Assembly (NCBI GenBank): GCA_963573385.1
Contig: CAUYLG010033023.1
Span: 1 to 64,000, forward strand
Reading direction: 5' to 3'
Source of the DNA: Cacajao melanocephalus
Taxonomy: Eukaryota > Chordata > Mammalia > Primates > Pitheciidae
Length of the DNA: 64,000 nt
This document shows positions 11,141 through 22,190 of the stretch, piece after piece; positions within the stretch are counted from its first letter, which is position 1, and every line of letters begins with the position of its first letter. The translations under genes and the position numbers were made by a program. Under the pieces are notes generated by a model. It was not told the origin of the DNA and did not search any database. It saw only the letters and a list, made by a program, of their open reading frames with translations.

Positions 11141-14100
11141 GAAGGGCATTACATAATGGTAAAAGGATCAATGCAACAAGAAGAGCTAACAATCCTAAAT
11201 GTATACGCACCCAATACAGGAGCACCCAGATACACAAAGCAAGTTCTTGAGGACCTGCAAAGAGACTTAGACTCCCGCAAAATAATAGTGGGAGACTTTA
11301 ACACTCCACTGTCAATATTAGACAGATCAACGAGACAGAAAATTAACAAGAATATCCAGGACTTGAACTCAGCTCTGGACCAAGCAGACCTAATAGACAT
11401 CTACAGAAATCTCCACCCCAAATCGACATACATTCTTCTCAGCACCGCATTGCACCTACACCAAAATTGACCACATAATTGGAAGTAAATCACTCCTCAG
11501 CAAATGTAAAAGAAAGGAAATCATAACAAACAATCTTTCAGACCACAGGGCAATCAAATTAGAACTCAGGATTCAGAAACTAACTCAGAATCACACAACT
11601 TTATGGAAACTGAACAACTGGCTCTTGAATGTCGACTGGGTAAACAATCAAATGAAGGCAGAAATAAAGATGTTCTTTGAAACCAATGAGACCAAAGATA
11701 CAATGTACAAGAGTGTCTGGGACACATTTAAAGCAGTGTCTAGAGGGAAATCTAACAACAAAATAGACAGATCACTAGCCAGATTAATAAAAAAGAAAAG
11801 AGAGAAGAATCAAATAGATGCAATAAAAAATGATAAAGGTGATATCACCACCTATTCCACAGAAATACAACCTACCATCAGAGATTACTGTAAACAACTC
11901 TATGCACATAAAACAGTAAACCTGGAAGAAATGGATAAATTCCTGGACACTTGCACCCTCCCAAGCCTAAACCAGGAAGAAGTTGAAACCCTGAACAGAC
12001 CAATGATAAGGGCTGAAGTTGAGGCAGCAATTAATAGCCTACCAACTAAAAAAAAGTCCAGATTCAGACAGGTTCACAGCCGAATTCTACCAGACATACA
12101 AAGAGGAGCTGGTACCATACCTTCTGAAACTATTCCGAACAATCCAAAAAGAGGGAATCCTTCTGAAATCATTTTATGAGACCAACATTATCCTGATACC
12201 AAAACCTGACAGAGACTCAACAAAAAAAGAAAACTTCCGGCCAACATCCATGATGAACATAGATGCAAAAATCATCAATAAAATACTGGCAAACTGATTG
12301 CAACAGCACATCGAAAAGCTTATCCATCATGATCAAGTAGGCTTCATCCTGGGATGCAAGGCTGGTTCAATATATGCAAGTCTATTAACCTAATCCACCA
12401 CATAAAGGGAACCAAAGAAAAAACCATGTGATTATCTCAATAGATGCAGAGAAGGCCTTTCATAAAATTCAACAGCTCTTTATGCTAAAAACTCTCAATA
12501 AACTAGGTATCAAAGGAAAATATCTCAAAATAATAAAAGCTATTTATGACAAACCTACAGCCAATATCATACTGAATGGGTAAAAACTGGAAGCATTCCT
12601 TTTGAAATCTGGCACTAGGCAACGATGCCCTCTCTCACCACTCCTTTCAATATAGTATTGGAAGTTCAAGGCAGAGCAATCAGGCAAGAAAAAAAAAAGG
12701 GTATTCAATTAGGAACAAAGGAAGTCAAATCGTCTTTATTTGGAGACAACATGATTGTATATTTAGAAGACCATATCATCTTAGCCCCAAATCTCCTTAA
12801 GCTGATAAGCAACTTCAGCAAAGTTTCAGGATACAAAATCAATGTGGAGAAATCACAAGCATTTCTATACACCAATAACAGACTAACAGAGAGCCAAATC
12901 ATGAGGAAACTCCCATTCACAACTGCTACAAAGAGGATAAAATAACCAGGAATACAACTAACAGAGGATGTAAATTACCTCTTCAAGGAGAACTACAAAC
13001 CACTGCTCAATGAAATAAGAGAGGACACAAACATATGGAGAAATATTCCATGCTCATGGTTAGGAAGAATCAATATCATGAAAATGTCCATACTGCCCAA
13101 AGTAATTTGTAGATTCAATGCTATCCCCATCAAGCTACCAATGACCTTCTTCACAGAACTGGAAAAAACCAGCTTAAACTTCGTATAGAACAAAAAGAGA
13201 GCCCGCATAGCCAAGACAATCCTAAGCAAAAAGAACAAAGCCGGAGGCATCACGCTACCTGACTTCAAACTATACTACAAGGCTACAGTAATCAAAACAG
13301 CATGGTTCTGGTACAGAACCTCTATACAAAACAGAGGTATAGACCCATGGAACAGAACAAAGGCCTCAGAGGCAATGCCACAATCCACAATCATCTGATC
13401 TTTAACAAACAGGACAAAAACAAGCAATGGGGAAAGGATTCTCTGTTTAATAAATGGTGTTGAGAAAACTGGCAGAAAGCAGAAACTGGACCCCTTCCTA
13501 ACATCTTACACTAAAGTTAACTCCAGATGGATTAAAGACTTAAACATAAGACACAACACCCTAAAAACCCTAGAAGAAAACCTAGGCAAAACCATTCTGA
13601 ACATAGGCATAGGCAAAGACTTCATGACTTAAACACCAAAAGCATTGGCAACAAAAGCCAAAATAGACAAATGAGACCTAATGAAACTCCAGAGCTTCTG
13701 CAGAGCAAAATAAGCAATCATTAGAGTGAACCAGCAACCAACAGAATGGGAAAAAATTGTTTTAGTCTACCCATCGGACAAATGGCTAATATCCAGAATC
13801 TACAAAGAACTAAAACAGATTTACAAGAAACAAACAAACAAACCCATCGAAAGATAGGCGAAGGATATAAACAGAAACTTTTCAAAAGAAGACATACATG
13901 AGGCCAACAAACATATGAAAATATGCTCATCATCACTTGTCATTAGAGAAATGCAAATCAAAACTGTATTGAGATACCATCTCACCCCACTTAGAATGGT
14001 GATTATTAAAATATCTGGAAATAACAGATGCTGGAGATGATGTGGAGAAACAGGAACACTTTTACACTGTTAGTGGAAGTGTAAATTAGTTCAACCACTG

Positions 14101-14467
14101 TGGAAGACAGTGGTGATTCCTCACAGACCTAGAAATAGAAATTCCATTTGACCCAGCAATCCCTTTACTGGGTATATACCCAAAGGATTATAAATCATTC
14201 TATTATAAAGACACATGCACACGTATGTTCATGGTGGCACTGTTTACAATAGCAAAGCCCTGGAACCTACCTAAATGCCCATCGATGACAGACTGGACAA
14301 GGAAAATATGGTACATATACACCATGGTATACTATGCAGCCGTAGAAAAGGATGAGTTCGTGTCCTTTGTAGAGACGTGGATGAATCTGGAAACCATCAT
14401 TCTCAGCAAACTGGCACAAGAACAGAAAATCGAACACTGTATGCTCTCATTCATAGGCGGGTGTTGA
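11141..14467 (+). pseudogene. L1 ORF2 (endonuclease/reverse transcriptase) remnant, N-terminus deleted
   Basis: ORF2p supplies the AP-like endonuclease and reverse transcriptase of L1. The copy starts about 105 codons into the family protein. The N-terminal endonuclease active-site part is lost, while the YAPN and GDFN motifs (11205-11301) and an SDH motif (about 11538) remain. About 65 codons are deleted near 11750. The reverse-transcriptase signature normally read FADD is FGDN at 12739-12750. The C-terminal cysteine-rich segment has an in-frame stop (about 14068-14071). The frame ends at the expected family C-terminus with TGA 14465-14467. The protein is dead several times over. Confidence 0.92.
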
Positions 14468-14522
14468 ACAATGAGAACACATGGACACAGGGAGAGGAGC
14501 ATCACTCACTGGGGTCTGTTGT

Positions 14523-14568
14523 GGGGGCCAGGGGAGGCACAGTGGGGGGTTGGGGAGGTTGGGGAGGG
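14523..14568 (+). other. G-rich tract of the L1 3' UTR (G-quadruplex motif)
   Basis: Six runs of three to six G occur within 46 bases (14523-27, 14531-34, 14544-49, 14552-55, 14561-64, 14566-68). The last four runs meet the G3+N1-7 rule. A G-rich 3' UTR tract is a known feature of primate L1; folding here is inferred. Confidence 0.75.
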
Positions 14569-14704
14569 ATAACATGAAGAGAAATGCCAGATATAGGTGA
14601 CAAGGGGAGGGAGGCAACAAACCACATTGCCATGTGTGTACCTATGCAACAATCCTGCATGATCTGCACATGTACTTTAGAACCTAAAGTACAATAAGAA
14701 AAAA

Positions 14705-14721
14705 AAAAGAAACTTCATTGT
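14705..14721. repeat. TSD, right copy, of the 5.4-kb L1
   Basis: Identical 17-base partner of 9309-9325, placed directly after the A-rich L1 tail. Confidence 0.95.
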
Positions 14722-14778
14722 TTCAAAATGAAAGCCATTTGAGTAGCCTGGAGATGTGGAAGTTGTCCTTACATTTAA

Positions 14779-15374
<596 letters not shown>

Positions 15375-15480
15375 TAGATTACAGAGAAGGAAACTGAGGG
15401 CCATGGAGTGACTTTTCCAAATTAAGAGGTTAACAGCAGGGTTATTAGTCCTAGCATTTGCACGGTTAACAGCTAGGCAG
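15375..15480 (+). mobile_element. MIR SINE fragment (core region)
   Basis: The segment 'gagaaggaaactgaggg' followed by 'agtgactttt' and a degraded 'cacagctag'-type sequence matches the conserved core of the mammalian MIR family. Its distal part merges with the tandem repeat starting at 15431. Confidence 0.55.
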
Positions 15481-15601
15481 TCAGTGCTAGCATGCTGATT
15501 ACACATACATAACTTAACAGCAGGGCTACTAGTCCAAGCATTTGTAAAGTAGTTAACAGCTAGGCAGCCAATGGTAGAATGCTGATTATACATATATAAC
15601 T
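15431..15601 (+). repeat. Two-copy tandem repeat (84-87 bp) with related half-units
   Basis: Unit 1 (15431-15514) and unit 2 (15515-15601) are about 80 percent identical by eye; both begin TAACAGCAGGG and end near CATATATAACT. Each unit splits into two related halves beginning GTTAACAGC. The half starts lie near 15430, 15465, 15514 and 15552. The order is therefore A-B-A-B. An open frame on the minus strand (15285-15593) reads through it and shows the same periodicity at protein level, but nothing suggests it is a gene. Confidence 0.85.
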
Positions 15602-16196
15602 TGATATACCTATAGTGACAACTGGTGATTCCTCTTCCCTAATTCACCTTGTGAGTCACCCAGGCACAAGTCTCCCAAGAGTGTCATGAGGCAGCACATC
15701 CATAGAATTGATTCTATTCATATCTTTCAGCTTCCCTAGATTACGGATTAAGAATTAGGCACTTTGAGATACTCTGCTTCTATGTCTAACCATCACTAGA
15801 GAAGATCTGCTTCTCTTCTAGACTGCTTGGAGATGAATTACCCCCCCATAAAACACCACAGTTATATCTTCCTTCCAAACTGATACTCTCAAATCCTCCA
15901 ATATAAAAACACACTCAAAACACACTCCCTGTAAGTTTGCATGTTAGGAGTTTCTTCTTGACTCTCAAGCCAAGGGAACATACGGATCTGAATGTTTTAA
16001 CCCATTATGACATTCAAATCTCTGGGTTTAGAAAATACTTGATGTCACTATTGGCATGTGACGCTTTGGTTAGTCTAATAGTGACCTGTGAAGCTGGGTG
16101 TTAATGCCTGACTATTGCTGCTGCTCCTTTTACTGAAATGCAACAAGCTTGATCACTGAAGAGCATATCAGGAGTCAAACAGGAGAGTTAAAACTC
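15602..16196. other. Intergenic DNA, no recognised element
   Basis: Nothing recognisable beyond a short C homopolymer near 15841-15847. Confidence 0.4.
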
Positions 16197-16522
<326 letters not shown>

Positions 16523-16989
16523 GAAACATAAGCTCCAAGATAAGACACTTACTAAATAAGCAAGATAAGACCCACACAAAGGAAGAGGAGAACTGTGCAT
16601 AGACTACGACAATGAGAAATGAGCAGGAATTTACATACAACTTTTCCTAACCATGGTTTAAAAACAAATGACATTTCACTTACTGATTCAGTCCATGTTT
16701 AGGCTCACATCTCAGATTACAGGGTATTCATCTGCAAAATTGATGACTGGAAAATGAAGCTAATTTTGGAAAATGATACCAGATCCTTTAAAGATCTGAA
16801 TCAAAGTTCATGTTTTTTTCAGATTCTGAACTATAAGGAAGCATGCCCTCTGTTCAATGAACCTGAAACAAACAGGAGACAGGGAAATACTGGGTAAAAG
16901 AGGGCAGTTCCTGGGCAAATGCCCTATCCCCAAGTCTGGAAACTTGCAGCCCTAAGTGCAAGTTTAGGAAGAGGCCTTTCGGTTTTTGT

Positions 16990-17610
16990 GCCCCAATTTT
17001 GCTTTTTGGTCCATGCTGCCCCCCTGCCATCCTGTATAATCCCAAAACCCGAGGCTCCAAGAGCAGATGAGCAGGGCAAAGGAGCACGAGTGGTGCAGCA
17101 GAGAAGGAGAGAAAAGAAAGAGTGTCTGAACATCAAGAGTTCAGCTGGGCTCAGTAGGAGAGGAGATCAGCCATGGGATAGTAGAGCTCCATGGAAAGAT
17201 CATCTTCCCAGTCCATCCCCTTACCAGCTCCCCATCCATCCCACTGAGAGCCACCTCCATCAACCAGTAAAATCCCTGCATTCACCATCCTTCAAGTCCA
17301 TGTGTGATTCTTCCTAGACCTTGGACAAGAACTGGGGTACCGATAGGGCACTGAGCTGTTTAACACTCAAGCCATCTGTAGATGGCAGAGCTAAAAGAGC
17401 ACTGTAGCATGCCCACCAGGGCTTCAGAAGCCACAGGCACAGAGGCCACCATGGGGCCAGGGCCCAAAAGCACTTGCCCCAGCTCTTGCACCTGCCCATC
17501 TGTGTGCCTCCCCTTCCATAAGGGGTTTGCGCAGCTGCAGTGGGGGAACAGACAAGCCACACTCTGTCATACGTCTTGCAAGGGAGGTCAGGGAACTCTC
17601 CCATTTCACA
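16990..17610 (+). mobile_element. Probable ERV1-class LTR (family not assigned)
   Basis: This is a GC-richer block in AT-rich surroundings. The purine-rich 5' part (17095-17125), the pyrimidine-rich 'cccttaccagctcccc' part, a degenerate polyadenylation signal (AGTAAA at about 17266) and the downstream 'gtgtgattcttcc' and 'gatggcagagctaaaagagc' motifs are typical of class I LTRs as I remember them. Boundaries are uncertain by at least 100 bp. No internal retroviral region was seen. Several overlapping open frames here are incidental. Confidence 0.5.
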
Positions 17611-17684
17611 CCTATTTACTATGGAGACTATACAAGTTTGTTTGTATGGATATTTAAATACTTTTAGACATTTGATGTATCTGT

Positions 17685-17760
17685 CTTTGGCCAAGATACT
17701 TTACCTCTCTGTGATTTGGTTCTCTCACCTGGAAAACAAGGATCTATTCATTCATTTATT
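17685..17760 (-). mobile_element. MIR/L2-type relic
   Basis: The motif 'acctctctgtgatttggttctc' broken by substitutions, followed by an 'attcattcatttattca' stretch, resembles the minus-strand MIR core and an L2-like neighbour. The call rests on short motifs only. Confidence 0.45.
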
Positions 17761-18119
17761 CAAAACCTATCATGGAGCAGTAATTACCTGTCTGGCATTT
17801 TACACACTGCAGAGTTGTGGGAGGAAGAACAGAACACGTGTAGGAAAGCCTTCAAGAAGTACAAATCATCACATTAATATGTTATTATAATTATCTATCC
17901 TATGCTAAAATAATCCCCAAGGAGACAAATGACTAAATATGGACAGGTCATATAGGAAACAAAAGTAAAGTCTTCAAATAATGCTCTAAGAGATAAATAT
18001 AAAAGTTTGCCAACATCTGTGTAATGTTCAGTTTTCAAATTTAAAGTTTAGACCAAAGTTTCTGCTGATTCTCCAATGTAGAACTCTACATGTAGCCATT
18101 TTTTGATAGCCTACTGTAT

Positions 18120-18345
18120 GCTATTATAGATAAGAGCTATGTATTTTATACATATTCTTATGTTAAATTTTAATTCTCAGCACAATCCCATTAAGTAAAG
18201 ATTATTATTTTCAATTACAGATGAGGATAGGGAGACACAGAAATTAAGCTGTTTACCTGAGGTCACTTGCCTGGTTAGTAGAAGAGCTGGGCTGTGAGCC
18301 TCCAGCAGTCAGACTACAGGCTATGGTCTTGTGTACTACATTGCA
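18120..18345 (+). mobile_element. MIR SINE
   Basis: A nearly complete MIR on the plus strand. It has 'cacaatcccattaag', 'acagatgagg', 'agagctgggctgtgagcc' and 'gactacaggctatg' in the order expected of the family core and 3' part. It is old and diverged, with no other function implied. Confidence 0.82.
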
Positions 18346-19624
18346 CAAACTGAAAGGGACAGCTATACTGGAATGTACTATAATTTTGAATGTCATTATG
18401 GAACCCCAGGTTGAAAGAACTTTGTTATTGAGAGGTCAATGATTTACAGAAAAATCTTTATATTTCATCCCTGTTCCTTTTGTGCATCTGGGAGATAATA
18501 GAGGAGAATTTTAATTGATGTTTTGTTCAGGAATGAGTATTGCTCATGTAAATACTATCAATGAGAACCCTATTTTAAACTTTCTACCACATTTTTTCCA
18601 AGAATAAAGGCTTTCAAGGACAAACATTATCACAGATTGTGACTCAAGAGTGAATGTCTTAAAAATCTCCACAGTTATATTTGAAAAGAAGCCAAATATA
18701 TGAAAAAAAGTCCACTTCAAAAACTTAATGAAGGCAATTTGTCAACAATTTCACACATCATTTGCCCACAATCTTTGAATAGAAGGTTTCTTAATATACC
18801 CTTTCCCCTTGTGAACTTCTGGTCTTACGCATTTTAGTGATTCATTAATCATCAATTTCCCCCAAACCTGAGATGGAGGGAGAATACATCGAAGATAAGA
18901 GAACTGTGAAAATATATTCTGTGCTTTTTTCAACATAATGTCAGATAAATGCACACAGAATAACATGAGTTTTTAAGATCAGAAGCTGATCTAAGACTTG
19001 GAGTGAATTTGTCGTACAAAAGTTTAGAAAAATGTAATGTACTTAAGAATCCCTGGATCTTAGACTCCTAAAATTTCTGTAGCAAGAAAGAGAAAAGAGA
19101 GAATAGCAAAGAATCAGTTATGGGCGAGTGAATATGACTTAACACAGAAAAACAAGCAAAGCCTCCAGGGGCACATGTTCTTTAAATAATTAACCAGAAA
19201 CTCTTTGCGGAAGACCTACTTATCAAATAACTAACTTAAAACCATTACTGTTGATTGTCAGTATGCGTTTGTAACCAAAATGCCTGAGGGATAAGTTGAT
19301 GGAAAGTAATTAATAAGACCAAGAATAAGGTTTACTGCATGTAACTGATACTATTTGTAAATCTGGGACTCATAAGGGTTTGTACTGATTGATGGTGGAG
19401 ACACAGATGTTTCTGCTATTTTAGTAAAGGGAAAAAGTGCAAGAACACACCACCCAACAGAAAAGGGGGTGCAAAACATGTAGAGCTGCAGTGCTCACCA
19501 CAGAAACAATTTTCAGTTACCTTTTTAATGTAAAGTACAGTTTCCCTATTGCACACTTTGGGCAGTCCACATATGGGACTCAGGTGTGGCATCTACATTG
19601 ACAAATAAACATAGTTTTGAAAAA
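18346..19624. other. Intergenic DNA, no recognised element
   Basis: AT-rich sequence. No confident repeat or gene is seen. Confidence 0.4.
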
Positions 19625-19998
19625 TTTGTACAAATGTGAGGGTTAAAAGTACAGTTTCATTATGTGGATATATTGTATAGTGATGAAGTCTGGGCTTTTT
19701 ATATATCCATTACTCAAATAATGTACGTTGATGATAAGTAACATATCATCCCTCATTCCCCCTCACCATTCCCACCCTTCCAAGTCTCCAGTGTCTATGT
19801 TTTTCACACTCTATGTCCATGTGCACACATTATTTAGCTTCCACTTATAAGTGAGAACATGTGATGTATGACTTTCTGTTTCTGAGTTGTTTAACTTAAG
19901 ATAATTGCCTCCAGTTCCACCCACATTTCTGCAAAAGACATGATTTCATTCTTTATCATGGCTGAATAGTTTTTCATGTTGTGTCTGTATGTGTGTCT

Positions 19999-20058
<60 letters not shown>

Positions 20059-20805
20059 CATTTTTCTTTATCCAATCAAGTGTTAATGAATACACATTTC
20101 TGTACATGGATAACAGTCAAGCAGAGAAACACATAAAGAATTCAGTACCCTTTACAATAACTGCAAAATATTACCTAGGAATAAATATAACCATGGATTT
20201 TAATCCTCTCTACAAGAAAAACTACAGAACACTAATGAAAGAAATTGCAGATGACACAGACAAATGAAAAATATTCCATGCTCATGGATCAGAAGAATTA
20301 ATATTATTAAAATGATGATACTGCCCAAAGCAGTCTACAGATTCAATGCAATCTCTATCAAAATACCAATGATATTTTTCATAAATTTAGAAAAAAAAAT
20401 CTTAAAATTCATGTGAAACAAAAAACAGCCCAAATAGCCAAAAAAGCACAATGCTCAGAGTATCACATTACCTGACTTCAAATTATATCACAAGGCTATA
20501 ATAACCAAAGCAGTATAGTACTGATATAAAAACAGGCACATAGATCAAGAGAACATAATAGAGAACCCAGAAATAAAGCCTCATATCTAACCAAATGATC
20601 TTTCACAAAATCAATAAAAACCTACTACACTGGGGAAAGGCTACCCTTTGCAATAAATAATTGGTGCTGGAAAAATTGGATTGCCATACGCAAAATAATA
20701 AAACTGGACCAGTTGTCTCTCACCATACACAAAAATCAATTCAAAATGAATTACAGATTTAACTGTAAGTTCTGAAACTATAAAAATACTAGGATAGAAG
20801 TTTGA
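19625..20805 (-). mobile_element. 5'-inverted L1 (3' part minus, ORF2 part plus)
   Basis: Positions 19625-20098 are an L1 3' UTR and ORF2 C-terminal segment on the minus strand. At about 20094-20098 the orientation flips, and 20095-20805 is ORF2 on the plus strand, from the residues after the reverse-transcriptase catalytic region to roughly codon 1010. Read on the minus strand, the order is inverted upstream segment then sense 3' segment, as expected for twin priming, with about 0.5 kb of L1 missing between them. A microsatellite has expanded inside the 3' part. Confidence 0.85.
19981..20059. repeat. Compound (TGTGTA)/(TA)n/(CA)n microsatellite
   Basis: GT-rich units pass into about 18 TA units (20008-20044) and then seven CA units. 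It lies where L1 ORF2 normally has a short alternating TATATACAC stretch, which probably seeded it. Likely length-polymorphic. Confidence 0.93.
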
Positions 20806-20834
20806 TAAGACAAGGTGAAATGTACACTTGACCT

Positions 20835-21288
20835 GGCATATTGGGGAGGTTTATTATGGGAATTTGTTCACATGACTATGGAGACAGAGAAGTCTCCTAT
20901 ATCCGTTAAATAACCAGGAAAGGTGGTAGTGTATTTCAGTCCAATTCCAAACCCCCCTGAAAACCAGGGGGCTTGCTGATTGTAAGCCCCAGATTGCAAA
21001 TGCTGGAGATCCAGGATCTCCAGTGTTCAAGGGCAAGGAAATATGGATGGTTTAGCTCAAAAAGGGAGAGAAAATTTAACTTTCTTCTGCCTTTTTTTCC
21101 TATTTGGGTCCTCAACGAATTGGATAATGCCCATCCATGCTAGTAGGGTGGGCCTTTTTAACTCAGTCCACTGATTCAAGTTCTAATCTCTTCCTGAAAC
21201 ATCCTCATATACACTCCCAGAAATAATATTTAATCAGCTGTCCACGTATTCCTTAACTCAGTCTAGTTGACACATAATTAACCATCAT
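20835..21288 (-). mobile_element. MLT2-type LTR (ERVL class)
   Basis: On the minus strand it begins TGATGGTTAATTATGTGTCAA, continues through the 'gtggactgag' and 'tccaattcgttgagg' motifs and ends near an AATAAA signal (complement at about 20852-20857). This matches my memory of MLT2 LTRs of ERVL elements. No internal region is attached, so it is a solo LTR. Confidence 0.68.
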
Positions 21289-21749
21289 GGCCTGACAGCC
21301 AGATAATTCAGCAAAATGAATCGTGACCAGTAAAAATAGGGAAATTGGTCAAAGACTAGGAAACTAGTAGAAGACTTGGAAAAATGATGAAATAAATCTT
21401 CTAGATGATTTTCTTCCTTCAATTCATTTTCTCAGTATAGGATGAATTGTGTTTTTGAAACCATTTGAATCATCATCATTCATAGTACTGGTGACGTAAT
21501 ACATTTGGCATATGTTTGCGTGTGTATGTGTTTCCATGTACATATATTTATATTTATTCTTGTGAGTGCTTTGTCAGAATGAAATTTTTGAGCTACACTT
21601 ATTTCTCACCTTTTTAAAGTTAATTTTACTAAATTCAGAAAATATTCTGAATTTACCAAAGATGTTAGTGGAAGAATAATTTGGCAAAGGGCAAGTTGTT
21701 ACTATTTACATTTAGATAGATGTCAGGAAATGCATTGGTATGTAACAGA
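21289..21749. other. Intergenic DNA, no recognised element
   Basis: Short AT-rich interval. Nothing recognised. Confidence 0.4.
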
Positions 21750-21890
21750 CAAACCCTAGATAAGTTTCTGTGCTCATGCCCTGGATAACCTGCTCCCCTT
21801 GAGTGTGGGAGGGACCTGTTACTTGGTTCTAACCAATAGAATACGGCAAAGGTCATGAAATGTCACTCCCATGATTATGTTATGATATAT
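21750..21890 (+). mobile_element. MLT1-like LTR fragment (5' part)
   Basis: The motifs 'gataacctgctccccttgag', 'ttggttctaaccaatagaat' and 'gtcatgaaatgtcactccc' are those of the 5' half of a MaLR-class LTR; the 3' half of a similar LTR occurs at 62.6 kb. The remainder is missing. Confidence 0.5.
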
Positions 21891-22024
21891 ACACATATGC
21901 ATACACAACATTGCACTTGCTCATCACGTGTGAAAGCTTGTGCCACATAGGAATTTCCATCTCAGAGTTATAATGCTTTGGTTTTAAGCAATGACCAACC
22001 ACAGGTTCTAAATGAGATACATGA

Positions 22025-22190
22025 AACAATCTTGAAAAAGAACTGTGTAGAAAGACTTATACTTTCTGACTTTAAAACTTACTACAAAGCAATAGTAATG
22101 ATGATAGTGTGGTTCTGGCACACAGATAAACATAGAGATCAATAAATTAGAATTAAGACTTCAGGAACAAACCCATTAACATGTAATTAA
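22025..22190 (+). mobile_element. L1 ORF2 fragment
   Basis: A diverged piece of L1 ORF2 on the plus strand ('ctgactttaaaacttactac' and 'gtggttctggcaca'). It is separate from the L1M that begins near 22390, because the order of L1 segments is wrong for one copy. Confidence 0.7.

Larger units (their letters stand above)
9326..14704 (+). mobile_element. L1 with 5' UTR, ORF1, ORF2 and 3' UTR; two internal deletions
   Basis: The 5' end is the L1 start (GGAGGATCCAAGATGGCCGA at 9326). The 5' UTR spans 9326-10407, ORF1 remnants 10408-11140, ORF2 remnants 11141-14467, and the 3' UTR with short A-rich tail 14468-14704. At 5.38 kb it is shorter than the usual 6 kb, and two internal deletions account for most of the shortfall: about 0.6 kb at the ORF1/ORF2 boundary (near 11139) and about 0.19 kb inside ORF2 (near 11750). 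It is a primate-lineage L1P of intermediate age. Many stops and frameshifts make it inactive. Both TSD copies survive. Confidence 0.95.

Noticed and set aside
11130..11150. The ORF1-ORF2 junction as a retrotransposed splice product
   Set aside because: Spliced L1 insertions are known, but the ORF1 side of this junction normally continues with GG and not GT in the sequence I remember, so a canonical donor is missing. Alignment to the right subfamily would settle it.
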